Of a stretch of 54,535 nt of DNA, positions 37,278 to 47,081 are shown in pieces. Position 1 is the stretch's first letter. Each line of letters begins with the position of its first letter. Both the position numbers and the translations under genes were made by a program. Under the pieces are notes generated by a model that saw only the letters and a list, made by a program, of their open reading frames with translations, was not told the DNA's origin and searched no databases. This DNA is from Sphingobacteriaceae bacterium (GTDB lineage: Bacteria; Bacillota; Sulfobacillia; Thermaerobacterales; RSA17): NCBI GenBank assembly GCA_035303785.1, contig DATGRI010000005.1:1-54535 (forward strand), read 5' to 3'.

Positions 37278-39402
37278 GGTCGGTCCCCGTGCCTTTCGTC
37301 GCCTCTTTGCCCCGGGGCAGGGCCGGCGGCTCGGGATACTCGATGCGGGCGTGGAAAATGCCGTTCAAGATCTGGGTGAAGGTATCGGCTATCAGATTCA
37401 GGTCCTTCAGGGTCAAATCGCAGCGGTCCAGCTGCCCGTCGTTGAGCCGGTCCTTGATGATCTTGCGCACCGTGGCTTCGATGCGGCCCGGGGTGGGCTT
37501 GGTCATGGCCCGGACCGCCGCCTCGGCGGAGTCGGCCAGCATGCAGATGGCCGTCTCCCGGGTCTGGGGCACCGGGCCCGGGTAGGCGAAGTTCTCCTCC
37601 AGCAGCCCCTCGCCCCCCGTTTCTTCCATGGCCTTGTTGTAGAAGTACTGGACCCGCATGGTGCCGTGGTGCTCTTGGATGAAGCGGATCAGTTCCGCCG
37701 GCAGCCGGTGCTCCCGGGCCATCTCCACCCCGTCCTTGACGTGGGCCGTGATGATCAAGGCGCTCAAGTTGGGGTTGATCTTGTCGTGGGGGTTTTCCCC
37801 GCCGAATTGATTCTCGGCGAAGAAATAGGGCCGCTTCAGCTTGCCGATGTCGTGGTAGTAGGCCCCCACCCGGGCCAGCAGGGAGTTGCCCCCCACCCGC
37901 TCCACCGCCGCCTCCGTCAGGTTGGCCACCATGATGGAATGGTGATACGTCCCCGGCGCTTCCACCAGGAGCCGCCGCAGCAGGGGCTGGTCGGGATTGG
38001 CCAGCTCCAGCAGGCGGACGGGGGTCAAAATGCCCGAGAAGGTTTCCAGGAAGGGCAGGGAGCCGATGGTCAGCACGGCCGAAACCACCCCCGAGGCCAC
38101 GCCCCAGAGGACGTCCCGCCACAGGGCCATCTCCAGCAGGTTGCCCGCCCCGTGGAGCAGCAGCCAGGTGATGATCATCAAGCCGTTGACCAGGCCCACG
38201 TACAGGCCGGCCCGCATCAGGTCCGACCGCTGGCCCACCCGGGTCACGCTGAAAATGCCCACCAGGCCGCCCACCAGCACCACCAGGGCCAGGACCAGCT
38301 GGCCGCCGGTGACGATGCCCAGGGTGGCGGCCATGAGGACGGTGGCGAAGATGGCCACCTGGGGGCTCAGAAGCAGGGCCAGCAGCATGGACCCCGCCGC
38401 CGTGGGCATGGCGTAGCCGGAAATGAGCCAGGTGAACCGGGCCACCACCAGGGTGCTGACCACGATCAAGGCCAGCAGCACCAGCCTTATGGTCCGCCCC
38501 ATGGTCTCAGGTTCGAAAAACCGCAAGTACCCGGCCGTCAGGCCCACCAGGACCACCGACATGAGCAGGGCGCCGGCGACGCTGGGATAGGCGGCGTCGG
38601 GCCGCAGCAGCCCCGCGTCCCGCAGCCGCACCAGGTCATCCTCGGTGATGCGCTCGCCCTCGAAGACGATGATCTCGTCCCGGCGGATAATGCGGGGCTC
38701 CACCGACGCCTGGGCCTGCTCCCGGGCGGCCAGGGTGGCTTCCTCGTTGAACACCAGGTTGGCCTGGAGCCGGTTTTGCAGCAGCAGGCTGAGGAACACG
38801 GTGGCGGGCCGGTCGAATTCGTAGATGCGCACCGCTTCCGGCACCCGGTGGCGGGCGCTTTCCAATTCTTCCGCCCGGATCCCCTGGGCCAGCATGTCCG
38901 CCATGATGGTCCGGGCGGTGTTCTCCAGCAGGTCGATGGTGCGGGGCGTCAATTGGAGCACGCCTTGCACCACATCTTCGGTGAACGCGATGCCCATCTC
39001 ATGCTCCAAGAGGGCCGCCTGCTGCTCGGGGGCCAGGTCGGGCACGGCGGCCACGTCCCGCAGGACGGCGAAATCCTCCTCCAGCCGGGCCATCACGCTT
39101 TCATCCACTTCAGGATCGGGCTCGTACAAGTCGGGGATGCGCTCCGCCGCCTCCCGCCGCAGCCGCTCCGTGGTGGGGCGGTCGATCATGTCAAAGGGAG
39201 CCTTGAAGGACTGGGGGGACGGCAGGTCCACCTCCACGTCCACCCGGCCGGGAATGAAGGAGACGGCAAAGTAGAAGGTCAAGACGGCCACCAGCGCCAC
39301 CGCCAGCACGGGTCGATGCCAGGAGGCCCCGGCGGCATTGGCCCTCTGCAAAAAGCCGGAAATGCGTTCACGAATGGAATCCAGGCTGCGTGTCCAAGAC
39401 AT
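37267..39402 (-). CDS. 7TM-HD family membrane phosphohydrolase (YqfF/PgpH-like c-di-AMP phosphodiesterase)
   Basis: 711 residues. One N-terminal helix (about 30-50), an extracellular 7TMR-HDED-type domain to about 260, then seven membrane helices (about 270-475). A cytoplasmic HD domain carries HSIMVANL, the HD pair in GAYYHDIGK, and later ITAHVKDG and IQEHHGT metal ligands. Relatives hydrolyse c-di-AMP. It stands between phoH and ybeY exactly as in Bacillus. Confidence 0.92.
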   Translation of the reverse strand: MSWTRSLDSIRERISGFLQRANAAGASWHRPVLAVALVAVLTFYFAVSFIPGRVDVEVDLPSPQSFKAPFDMIDRPTTERLRREAAERIPDLYEPDPEVDESVMARLEEDFAVLRDVAAVPDLAPEQQAALLEHEMGIAFTEDVVQGVLQLTPRTIDLLENTARTIMADMLAQGIRAEELESARHRVPEAVRIYEFDRPATVFLSLLLQNRLQANLVFNEEATLAAREQAQASVEPRIIRRDEIIVFEGERITEDDLVRLRDAGLLRPDAAYPSVAGALLMSVVLVGLTAGYLRFFEPETMGRTIRLVLLALIVVSTLVVARFTWLISGYAMPTAAGSMLLALLLSPQVAIFATVLMAATLGIVTGGQLVLALVVLVGGLVGIFSVTRVGQRSDLMRAGLYVGLVNGLMIITWLLLHGAGNLLEMALWRDVLWGVASGVVSAVLTIGSLPFLETFSGILTPVRLLELANPDQPLLRRLLVEAPGTYHHSIMVANLTEAAVERVGGNSLLARVGAYYHDIGKLKRPYFFAENQFGGENPHDKINPNLSALIITAHVKDGVEMAREHRLPAELIRFIQEHHGTMRVQYFYNKAMEETGGEGLLEENFAYPGPVPQTRETAICMLADSAEAAVRAMTKPTPGRIEATVRKIIKDRLNDGQLDRCDLTLKDLNLIADTFTQILNGIFHARIEYPEPPALPRGKEATKGTGTDHGR

Positions 39403-39411
39403 GGCGGGTTC

Positions 39412-40404
39412 CTAAGGTGTATCGTCTGCCGCTGCTGCGTCGTCGGCGGGACCCTGCTCCGCCTCGAACGATTCGTAGGCCTTGATGATCCGCTGGACCA
39501 GGGGATGGCGCACCACGTCGGTTTCCGACAGGTAGATGAAGGTGATGCCTTCGACCCCCGACAGCACGGTGCGCACTTCGTGGAGGCCGGAATAGCGGGC
39601 TTTGGGCAGGTCCACCTGGGTGATGTCGCCCGTCACCACCACCCGGGAGCCGGCGCCCATCCTGGTCAGGAACATCTTCATCTGCTCCGGGGTGGTGTTC
39701 TGGGCTTCGTCCAGGATGATGAAGGAGTCCTCCAAGGTGCGGCCCCGCATGTAGGCCAAGGGCGCCACCTCGATGATGCCCCGGGCCATGTACCGCTCCA
39801 CCGTTTCCAGCCCCAGCATGTCGTACAGGGCGTCGTACAGGGGCCGCAGGTAGGGGTTGACCTTCTCCTGCAGGTCGCCGGGCAGGAAGCCCAGCTTCTC
39901 CCCTGCCTCCACCGCGGGGCGGGTCAGGATGATCCGGTGGACCTGGCCCTTCTTCAAAGCGGCCACGGCCATGGCCACGGCCAAGTAGGTCTTGCCCGTG
40001 CCCGCCGGCCCGATGGCGAACACCATGCTGGACCGGCGCATGGCCTCCAGGTATTCCTTCTGTCCTGCGGTCTTGGGGCGGACGGGCCGGCCCCGCTTGG
40101 TCATGATGACCGTGTCCCCCAGGATGGAGCCGATGGCCTCTTCATCCATGGCGGCCATGTTGATGGCCGCCTCCACATCTTGCTCCGTGAGGCGGTGTCC
40201 CCGGCTCAACACATCGATCAACTCCTGGAAAAGCCGCTGCACCCGTTGCACAGCGGCGGGAGGGCCTTCGATGATGAGATTGCTGCCCCGGGCCACCAGC
40301 CGCACGGGAAACTTCCGCTCGATGGCCCGCAGGTGGACATCCGAATGGCCAAACAGGCCCATGGCCTGGTCGTTGTCATCCAACACCAGATGAACGGTGG
40401 TCAA
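39412..40404 (-). CDS. phoH: PhoH-family ATPase
   Basis: 330 residues. An N-terminal KH-like part (about 1-110) is followed by the ATPase domain with Walker A GPAGTGKTYLA and Walker B SFIILDEAQNTTPEQMK, then VVVTGDITQVDLP. It is proposed to act in RNA metabolism with YbeY. AAGGAG lies 9 nt before the TTG start. Confidence 0.94.
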   Translation of the reverse strand: MTTVHLVLDDNDQAMGLFGHSDVHLRAIERKFPVRLVARGSNLIIEGPPAAVQRVQRLFQELIDVLSRGHRLTEQDVEAAINMAAMDEEAIGSILGDTVIMTKRGRPVRPKTAGQKEYLEAMRRSSMVFAIGPAGTGKTYLAVAMAVAALKKGQVHRIILTRPAVEAGEKLGFLPGDLQEKVNPYLRPLYDALYDMLGLETVERYMARGIIEVAPLAYMRGRTLEDSFIILDEAQNTTPEQMKMFLTRMGAGSRVVVTGDITQVDLPKARYSGLHEVRTVLSGVEGITFIYLSETDVVRHPLVQRIIKAYESFEAEQGPADDAAAADDTP

Positions 40405-40520
40405 CTGGTCGGACTCCTTTTGAACAGGCTTGGCAGCCGCCGTGGCCAGCCTCCTTCCGCAACCGCAGGGCTTAAAAGATGCTTAGCAGTGGTTTCACCG
40501 CTATGAAATAATACTATAAA

Positions 40521-40544
40521 CCTTGCTGTCCACAAACAGCAAGG
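40521..40544 (-). terminator. Hairpin between yqfD and phoH
   Basis: CCTTGCTGT (40521-40529) and ACAGCAAGG (40536-40544) form a perfect 9-bp stem with a 6-nt loop. On the minus strand TTTATAGTATTATTT follows. It may terminate yqfC-yqfD; the same DNA contains TTGCTG-18 bp-TATAGT, a possible phoH promoter. Confidence 0.5.
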
Positions 40545-40592
40545 CCGTTGTCAATCTAAGGCTATGGCGATTTCCTATGCCGGGCGCCGTCG

Positions 40593-41861
40593 TCAGCCCA
40601 CCGGCGCATCCGGGGGCAGATCCTCCGCCGGCGTCCAGGGCATGAACCGGCCGATGTCCTCCAAGCATTCCACCATCAACCGCACGCCGATGAAATCTTC
40701 ACCGTGCTGGACCACTTCCGACCGGACATCCACGATGCGGGCCTCCATGGGAATGGCCCCCAGCACCCGGTCCCGCAGCACCCGCTCCGCCTCCTGCCGC
40801 ACCCGGTCCGGGGGCAAGGTGCGGCGATGCACCTCCAGTTCGAAAAATTCCGTCTTGACCAGCCGGAACCGCAGGGGCACGGGCCCCAAGGACCAATCCA
40901 AGCCCCTGGCCGTGCGTTCCACTTCGTAATGGGAATAAGAAGTCCGGGCAGGCCCCGCCAAGTAAATTTCCCGGTTGCCCACTTCCAAATGATAGCGGCG
41001 GGCGCTGCCGCCGGTGCGGGTCTTTATTTCCTGCACCAAGGGGGCTTCCCAGTAGTCGTGGTACCAAGTGCGGGCCAGCACCCTCCCCTTGGCCTGGAGC
41101 CAGGCGAAGCGCTGGGGCGGGGGAGGCTCGGCCCCGGGCGCCGGCGGCTGCTCCATGGGGGCGGGAGCCATGAGGAGGCCGCTGATGAGCACGTCCCCTT
41201 CGGCCACCGTGTCCCCCACCTCCACCTGGGCCTCGCCGCTGAGCACCAGAATTTCCTCGATCACGCCCGCCCGCCGGGCCACCAAGTGGCCGGGGCCCGC
41301 AGGCGGGGTTTCCGGGGGCAGGGTGCGCTCCACGATTTCCACCACGGCCCGGGTGCCTTGGAAGTTCACGTAGGCCCAGGCCAAGGCCGGCAGGCGCAGC
41401 ACCAACTGCCGGGCCATCTCCCGCCGGTCGATGGCCGGCCGGAAGACGCCGGGCTTCAGGCCCAGATCCGCCAGCACCTGCCGGACTTCTTCCTGCCGGA
41501 CGTGCTGGAAGGGCCCGGTGACGTCCACGAACCAGACGAAGAGAGACATGACATACAATCCGACGAGGGTAAGGCCCGCCAGGGCCAAGGCGAGGCGGCG
41601 CCGGGCGAGGCTCCGCCAGGTGAAGGGCAGCCCGTGGCGGCCGATGATGCGGACCCGCACCCGGGCCCGCTTGGCCAAGGGCCGCAGCAGCCGGAAATCC
41701 CTGCCCGGCACCAGGGCTTCCACCACCGACTCCCGCCAAACCAGCTGCCGCAAGGGGATGCCGTGCGCCAGGCACAGATTGACTAGGCGCTCCGGCATGT
41801 CCCCGCTGATGCGGATGCGGACAAAGCCCAGCAAGGAATACCAAAAGGGCAAGGGCTGCAC
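40593..41861 (-). CDS. yqfD: Sporulation protein YqfD
   Basis: 422 residues. A cytoplasmic N-terminal domain (GFVRIRISGDMPERLVNLCLAHGI) is followed by one membrane helix (about 92-112). The outer part has the YqfD pattern HLVARRAGVIEEILVLSGEAQVEVGDTV and a long C-terminal domain. YqfD acts with YqfC in sigma-E-dependent sporulation. It has a GTG start 1-2 codons after the yqfC stop, indicating coupling. Confidence 0.92.
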   Translation of the reverse strand: MQPLPFWYSLLGFVRIRISGDMPERLVNLCLAHGIPLRQLVWRESVVEALVPGRDFRLLRPLAKRARVRVRIIGRHGLPFTWRSLARRRLALALAGLTLVGLYVMSLFVWFVDVTGPFQHVRQEEVRQVLADLGLKPGVFRPAIDRREMARQLVLRLPALAWAYVNFQGTRAVVEIVERTLPPETPPAGPGHLVARRAGVIEEILVLSGEAQVEVGDTVAEGDVLISGLLMAPAPMEQPPAPGAEPPPPQRFAWLQAKGRVLARTWYHDYWEAPLVQEIKTRTGGSARRYHLEVGNREIYLAGPARTSYSHYEVERTARGLDWSLGPVPLRFRLVKTEFFELEVHRRTLPPDRVRQEAERVLRDRVLGAIPMEARIVDVRSEVVQHGEDFIGVRLMVECLEDIGRFMPWTPAEDLPPDAPVG

Positions 41862-41863
41862 CC

Positions 41864-42151
41864 CTAGCCTTGCGACCGCAACAGTTGGACCCCGTCCAGG
41901 CGGCCGGTGATGGTGATCTCCTCCACATGGATGTTGCTGATGACCAGCTCCCGGCCGGAGATGACGATGAGGCCGCTCTCCATGCCGATGATCACCCGCT
42001 CGGGGGTGTACTCCTTGACTCCCCGGTGGTTCTGCACCAGCACTTGAAGATCGCCCACCACACTGATGCGGGGTAAGTTGAGAACTACGTCCCTGGGCAT
42101 ATCGAGGAGTTCAGCCAGCCGGGACCGTAAAGGCGGCTTCGGCACGGGCAT
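41864..42151 (-). CDS. yqfC: Sporulation protein YqfC
   Basis: 95 residues, matching the family: LAELLDMPRDVVLNLPRISVVGDLQVLVQNHRG-type N-terminus and a beta-rich rest (GLIVISGRELVISNIHVEEITITG). It is a small soluble partner of YqfD, and its presence supports a spore-forming ancestry. Confidence 0.92.
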   Translation of the reverse strand: MPVPKPPLRSRLAELLDMPRDVVLNLPRISVVGDLQVLVQNHRGVKEYTPERVIIGMESGLIVISGRELVISNIHVEEITITGRLDGVQLLRSQG

Positions 42152-42288
42152 CCCTCCTTCAACCCTGTCGACGGCATGCCTGGGCTGCTGCTGCCCCAGT
42201 CTATTCCACCTTATGGCTGAAGGTGTGGGGGAATGCCTTGGCCACCCGGCCGCGGGCTGCAGGATGCAGGCCCGAAACGGCCATGGAG

Positions 42289-42795
42289 CTACAAATCAGG
42301 AGTGGTTTCAGGGGGTGTCGGGAAGGGGCCCGGCAGCCTGGGCCGCCACGGCCGCTGGGCCCGGGGCGGGCCCAGCACCGCCTGCCAGACGATGCCCTCC
42401 ACCGGGCGGTCCAAGAGCAGGCGCCGCGGCCGCCGGGCAGCCTGGGGTTTAGACGGCGCCTGGTCACCAGGGTCGGCTTCCGCTGCAACAGAGTCCGGGA
42501 CACGTCCCGCCGGCTCCAGTTCCAACTCAACTACCGGCGAAGGTCGCCCGCCTACGGCTTCCGGTCTTGCCGCCGGCATCTGCTGCATCGCGGGCCGCAT
42601 CGCCGGGGCAGGGGCCTCCGGGTCCGGAGGCACGGCAGGACCAGGCCGCCGGGGAGCCGACCGGGGACCGGCAGGCCGGGGCCGCCGCTGCCCCCGGCCG
42701 GTGCCCGGGGCGGAACGGCTCAAGTCCCGCCCGCGCCGGAACAGGGTGTACACCAGCCAGAGCAGCAGGATTATGATCCGGGAATCAAACTCCAT
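42289..42795 (-). CDS. Membrane-anchored Pro/Arg-rich protein, YqfB position
   Basis: 168 residues, not a named family. One N-terminal membrane segment ([15 protein letters not shown]) is followed by a long Pro/Arg/Ala-rich, probably disordered region. The conserved-looking C-terminal motif [25 protein letters not shown] remains. AGGAGG lies 6 nt before the ATG, and the start overlaps the floA 3' end by 11 nt. Small proteins ending in a similar GI..xxxLGPPRA..P motif occur at this place in other Bacillota (recalled, not checked), so it is probably real. Confidence 0.7.
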   Translation of the reverse strand: MEFDSRIIILLLWLVYTLFRRGRDLSRSAPGTGRGQRRPRPAGPRSAPRRPGPAVPPDPEAPAPAMRPAMQQMPAARPEAVGGRPSPVVELELEPAGRVPDSVAAEADPGDQAPSKPQAARRPRRLLLDRPVEGIVWQAVLGPPRAQRPWRPRLPGPFPTPPETTPDL

Positions 42796-43792
42796 CCTGG
42801 TCCTCCTGGATGGGATCGGCGCCTTCCGGCTCCGTGGCCCGGGCGATGGAGCTCCTCATTTCCGTATCCGACTGCAGGTTCCGCAAATTGTACCAGTCCA
42901 TGACGCCGATGTTGCCCGCCCGCAGGGCTTCCGCCACCGCCTGGGGAATGAGGGCTTCGGCCTCCACCACTTTCGCCCGCATTTCCTGCACCTTGGCCTT
43001 CATCTCTTGTTCGGCGGCTACGGCCATGGCCCGCCGCTCCTCGGCCTTGGCCTGGGCGATGCGCTTGTCGGCCTCGGCCCGGTCGCTCTGGAGTTCGGCG
43101 CCGATGTTCCGGCCGATATCCACGTCGGCGATGTCGATGGACAAAATTTCAAAGGCGGTGCCGGCGTCCAGGCCTTTTTCCAGCACCAGGGCCGAGATGC
43201 GGTCGGGATTTTCCAGCACCGCTTTATGATCTTCCGACGAACCGATGGTGGTGACGATGCCCTCGCCCACCCGGGCGATGATGGTATCTTCCCCGGCGCC
43301 GCCCACCAGGCGGTCGATGTTGGCCCTGACGGTCACCCGGGCCATGGCCTTCACCTCGATGCCGTCCTTGGCCACCGCCGCCACGAAGGGCGTCTCGATG
43401 ACCTTGGGGTTGACGCTCATCTGGACGGCAAGCAGCACATCCCGCCCCGCCAGGTCGATGGCGGCGGCCCGCTCAAAACTCAAGGGAATGCCCGCCCGCT
43501 GGGCGGCGATCAAGGCGTTGACCACCCGGTCCACGTTGCCCCCGGCCAAGTGGTGGGCTTCCAATTGATTGATGTTCAGGTCCAGGCCCGCCTTGACGGC
43601 CTTGATCAGGGGGTTGATTATGACCGCCGGCACCACCCGCCGCAGCCGCATGCCGATGAGAGTCAGGAGGCTGATGCGGACGCCGGCGGCGAAGGCGGCG
43701 ATCCACAGGCCCACCGGGATGAAGTTGAACAGGATGAGGAGGGCCGACAAGCCCAGCACAACGATGACGATGAAAAGGATCAACTCGGCCAA
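42785..43792 (-). CDS. floA: Flotillin-like protein FloA
   Basis: 335 residues (UPF0365). A short N-terminal re-entrant or membrane region (1-45, [25 protein letters not shown]) is followed by the SPFH-like domain and a helical Glu/Ala-rich coiled region ([29 protein letters not shown]). It organises membrane microdomains. The start appears to be TTG 43792 with GGAAGGG 10 nt upstream. It lies directly after its usual partner nfeD. Confidence 0.94.
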   Translation of the reverse strand: MAELILFIVIVVLGLSALLILFNFIPVGLWIAAFAAGVRISLLTLIGMRLRRVVPAVIINPLIKAVKAGLDLNINQLEAHHLAGGNVDRVVNALIAAQRAGIPLSFERAAAIDLAGRDVLLAVQMSVNPKVIETPFVAAVAKDGIEVKAMARVTVRANIDRLVGGAGEDTIIARVGEGIVTTIGSSEDHKAVLENPDRISALVLEKGLDAGTAFEILSIDIADVDIGRNIGAELQSDRAEADKRIAQAKAEERRAMAVAAEQEMKAKVQEMRAKVVEAEALIPQAVAEALRAGNIGVMDWYNLRNLQSDTEMRSSIARATEPEGADPIQEDQDGV

Positions 43793-43796
43793 ACCA

Positions 43797-45113
43797 TCAC
43801 GTCCCTTCCACGGGGCTCACCACGATGCGGTTGCCGGAGACTTCCACCACCACCACGGGCGTCCCCTTGGGCACCATGGCCCCGTCGGTCACCACGTCAT
43901 ACCTCTGGCCATCGATCAGAGCGATGCCCGCAGGGCGCAGCACCGTTAAGGCCTCTCCCCGGCGTCCCACCAGATCCGCTGAGTAGGCCTGGGCCGAAAA
44001 GCCCTTCTCCTCGGTGAGGGCTTCCGCCAAGGTTAGACGTCGCCATACGGCCCGGCCCCTCCCGGTGCGGAACAAAATCACCGCCGCCACCACGGTGCCG
44101 GCCAGGCCGATAATCAAGATGCGCACCCCTTGGGCCGGAGTGGGCGCCATGAACAGAACTGCGGCGGCGATGGCCAGCAGGCCGCCGAAGCCGAAGGCGC
44201 CGAACCCGGGCACGAACACTTCCACCAGCAGGAGAACAAGTCCCAGGATCAGCAGGGCGGCGGCCGTCCAGCCCCCGATGCCCGCCAGCAGGTGGCCGCC
44301 GAAGAAGAGGGCCAGGAAGGTGAGCCCCAAGGCTCCCGGCAGGCCGAAGCCCGGCGTCACCACCTCGGTGATCAAACCGATCAAGCCGAAGGTGAACAGC
44401 AGGACGGCCACGATGGGATGGGTCACCCACCGGGCCAGATGCTCGGCGGTGTTGGGGCCGACGGTGGTGAAGCCGGCGCCGGACAGGCCTTCCGCCGCCA
44501 GCACGTCCCGCCGGTGGGCGGCGATGCCGTCGATGAAGCCCGCTGCCTGAGCTGCCTCCGCCGTCAAGGTCAGTATCTCACCGGGTCGGGACAAGCCCTC
44601 GATGGCCACCGATGAATCCACCATGGCGGCGGCCACCTGGGGGTCCCGGCCCCGGGCCGTGGCCGTGGCTTCAAACTCCGAGCGGACCGTGGACAATATC
44701 TTGGCGTCCAAAGGCCGGGGCTCCGCCGCGCCCATGGTGGCGCCCGGCGCCATGTACAAGGATTCCCCGGCCAGGGCGATCAGCGCCCCGGCCGACAATG
44801 CCCGCTGGGAGACGAAGGCCGCCGTAGGCACCGGCGAGGCCATGATCAAGTCCCGCAGGTCGAAGGCGGCGTCCACCCGGCCGCCCAAGGTATTGATGTC
44901 GAATATGACCAGGGCGGCACCGGCCGATTCGGCCTCCGCCAGGCCCCGGGCCACAAACCGGGCCAGACCGGGCTCCACGGGCCCGTGGATGGGGATGACG
45001 AAAACTTCCTCCCCGGCCCCTTGGGCAAAAACGCCCGGTGCCGTGGCCATAAACATGACCAGGCACCAGGCGAAAACTGCCAGCAGAGAGTGAACTTTCC
45101 TCGCCAAGGCCAC
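43797..45113 (-). CDS. NfeD-family membrane serine protease-like protein
   Basis: 438 residues from GTG 45113. Signal peptide, then a ClpP-like domain ([25 protein letters not shown], and the Ser in [13 protein letters not shown]). Four to five membrane helices follow (about 220-340), then a C-terminal OB-fold NfeD domain ([29 protein letters not shown]). It partners FloA. The start is 5 nt after the rpsU stop; TTG 45107 is an alternative. Confidence 0.92.
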   Translation of the reverse strand: MALARKVHSLLAVFAWCLVMFMATAPGVFAQGAGEEVFVIPIHGPVEPGLARFVARGLAEAESAGAALVIFDINTLGGRVDAAFDLRDLIMASPVPTAAFVSQRALSAGALIALAGESLYMAPGATMGAAEPRPLDAKILSTVRSEFEATATARGRDPQVAAAMVDSSVAIEGLSRPGEILTLTAEAAQAAGFIDGIAAHRRDVLAAEGLSGAGFTTVGPNTAEHLARWVTHPIVAVLLFTFGLIGLITEVVTPGFGLPGALGLTFLALFFGGHLLAGIGGWTAAALLILGLVLLLVEVFVPGFGAFGFGGLLAIAAAVLFMAPTPAQGVRILIIGLAGTVVAAVILFRTGRGRAVWRRLTLAEALTEEKGFSAQAYSADLVGRRGEALTVLRPAGIALIDGQRYDVVTDGAMVPKGTPVVVVEVSGNRIVVSPVEGT

Positions 45114-45117
45114 TTTC

Positions 45118-45297
45118 CTAGCGTCGCCGCTGCCGCTTGCGGGCTGCGTCGGACTTCTTCTTGCGCCGGACGCTGGGCTTCTCGTACCGCTGGCGGCGAC
45201 GATACTCCGATAATATGCCGGACTTCTGCAGTTGGCGGCGGAAGCGGCGCAGGGCAGCGTCGAGGGGCTCATCTTGACCACGAGTCACCTCGGCCAC
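45118..45297 (-). CDS. rpsU: 30S ribosomal protein S21
   Basis: 59 residues with the S21 pattern: [31 protein letters not shown] and a very basic tail ending RKRQRRR. AAGGGGGG lies 7 nt before GTG 45297; a longer frame to 45327 is not needed. It begins the rpsU-nfeD-floA run. Confidence 0.96.
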   Translation of the reverse strand: MAEVTRGQDEPLDAALRRFRRQLQKSGILSEYRRRQRYEKPSVRRKKKSDAARKRQRRR

Positions 45298-45336
45298 TGA
45301 ACATCCCCCCTTCCGCCCCATCAACACCGAAGTGTT

Positions 45337-45681
45337 TCAACCGGGCGGCCATCGCAGCGCCCGCCCGGCCAGGAGATGATAATGCAGGTGGAATACGGTC
45401 TGCCCACCGTCGGAACCGCAGTTGGCCACCAGGCGGAAGCCGCGGTCGGCCACATCCAACTGGCGGGCGATTTTGGCGGCTGCCGTTTGAATCCGCCCCG
45501 CCACGGCCTCATGATCATCACTGAGGTCGAGCACGCCGGCCACGTGCTCCTTGGGGATGATCAGCACATGGACGGGCGCCTGGGGATTGATGTCATGGAA
45601 GGCCATCACCAAATCGTCTTCGTAGACTACTTCGGCGGGTACACGACCCCGCACGATGTCGCAGAAAATGCAGTCGGCCAA
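45337..45681 (-). CDS. HIT-family nucleotide hydrolase (HinT-like)
   Basis: 114 residues. N-terminal CIFCDIV zinc-type start, PVHVLIIPKEH, and the HIT triad in HLHYHLL. It hydrolyses purine phosphoramidates. GGAGG lies 7 nt before TTG 45681. Confidence 0.95.
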   Translation of the reverse strand: MADCIFCDIVRGRVPAEVVYEDDLVMAFHDINPQAPVHVLIIPKEHVAGVLDLSDDHEAVAGRIQTAAAKIARQLDVADRGFRLVANCGSDGGQTVFHLHYHLLAGRALRWPPG

Positions 45682-45735
45682 AGCAGCCCCTCCCCCCAGG
45701 CCGTTGCACCCGGCAAATGCCGTCTTGCCAAAGCC

Positions 45736-45766
45736 ATCATACTAGTTTTCTATGGTGGGCAGTCAA
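45736..45766 (-). promoter_or_regulatory. Possible promoter of the HIT-rpsU operon
   Basis: -35 TTGACT (45766-45761) and -10 TATGAT (45741-45736) on the minus strand, with a rather long 19-bp spacer. Confidence 0.4.
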
Positions 45767-45816
45767 TGCCTGTCCCCGGGACTTCCGGTCACCGGGCTTC
45801 CGGACCGGCCGGCCCC

Positions 45817-46932
45817 TCAGCCGGCGGCGTCGTAGCTGGTGCGGTTGCGCTGCTTGTCCTGCCAACGTTCTACGGCCAGCCGGATGAGCCGGTCGATGAG
45901 GTCCGTGTAGGGCAGGCCGGTGGCTTCCCACAGCTTGGGGTACATGCTGATGCTGGTGAAGCCGGGAATGGTGTTGATCTCGTTCAGGTACAGTTCGCCC
46001 TGGTCCGTCAGGAACAGGTCCACCCGGGACAGGCCCTCGCAATGCAGGGCCTTGTAGGCCGCAATGGCCAGACGGCGGGTCTCCTGGGCCACATCCCCGG
46101 GCACCGGCGCCGGGATGAGCAGTTCCGACGTGTCGTCGATGTACTTGGCCCGGTAGTCGTAAAACTCTGCGCCGGGCACGATTTCCCCCGGCACCGAGGC
46201 TTGCGGGTCGTGGTTGCCCAAAATGCTGACTTCCAGCTCCCGGGGCTTGTTGAGCCCTTTCTCCACCACCAGTTTGCCGTCGTACTCCGCCGCCTCGGCC
46301 AGGGCCGCCGCCAACTGCTGCCGGTCCGCAGCCTTGTTGATGCCCACGCTGGAACCCAAGTTGGCCGGCTTGACGAAGACGGGATAGCCCAGTTCGGCTT
46401 CGATGCGGTCCATGACCGGCTCAGGATCCCGCTCCCAATCCCGGCGGTAGACGGTCAAGTAGGGCAGGACGGGCAGGCCGTGGCGCACGAAAAGGTCCTT
46501 CATAACTTCCTTGTCCATGGCCACGGCGGAACCCAATACCCCCGGCCCAACATAGGCTAGGTTGGCCAGTTCCAGCAGGCCCTGCACCGTGCCGTCCTCG
46601 CCGTAGGTGCCGTGGAGCACCGGAAAGACCACGTCCACCTGGACCAGGTCGTCCCCCGCCCCCCCTTGGGGCGACAAGGGCAGGAAGCCCGCCCGGGTCG
46701 GGTCGGCCACCAAGGTTACCGGCGTGCCCTCCCCCCGGGCCAGGCCTTCCGTAGGCTCCCCCTGGGCCGGGTCCAACAGAAACCACCGGCCCGCCTTGCT
46801 GATGCCCACCGGTATGACCTCATAGCGGGTACGGTCGATGGCATTCATGATGGAGCGGGCCGACCGGAGGGAGACCTCGTGCTCCCCCGACTTGCCGCCG
46901 AACAAAACGGCCACGCGCAGACGTTCCGCCAT
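45817..46932 (-). CDS. ddl: D-alanine--D-alanine ligase
   Basis: 371 residues. ATP-grasp enzyme that makes D-Ala-D-Ala for peptidoglycan. Seen: VAVLFGGKSGEHEVS at the start, HGTYGEDGTVQGLLE, VFVKPANLGSSVGI, and the metal-binding YLNEINTIPGFT. ATG 46932 is preferred, since GAGGGG would overlap nothing and lies about 11 nt upstream; an in-frame GTG at 46944 has no room for a ribosome site. Confidence 0.95.
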   Translation of the reverse strand: MAERLRVAVLFGGKSGEHEVSLRSARSIMNAIDRTRYEVIPVGISKAGRWFLLDPAQGEPTEGLARGEGTPVTLVADPTRAGFLPLSPQGGAGDDLVQVDVVFPVLHGTYGEDGTVQGLLELANLAYVGPGVLGSAVAMDKEVMKDLFVRHGLPVLPYLTVYRRDWERDPEPVMDRIEAELGYPVFVKPANLGSSVGINKAADRQQLAAALAEAAEYDGKLVVEKGLNKPRELEVSILGNHDPQASVPGEIVPGAEFYDYRAKYIDDTSELLIPAPVPGDVAQETRRLAIAAYKALHCEGLSRVDLFLTDQGELYLNEINTIPGFTSISMYPKLWEATGLPYTDLIDRLIRLAVERWQDKQRNRTSYDAAG

Positions 46933-47081
46933 GGACGGGTTCACCCCTCAACGCAGTTCCCGGCGGCAGCCCATGCACCCCGCCGGAAAGCCAGTGCTAT
47001 ACTTTACAATGTTATGGGATGGGGGAGTCGTCCCCTGCTCCTGCAACAATTTCCGCCAGCGCAGAGAAGGGGAGCGCCGAC

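Noticed and set aside
46945-47081. Magnesium riboswitch before mgtE
   Set aside because: The leader is only about 137 bp, and no M-box-like arrangement or terminator hairpin was seen.
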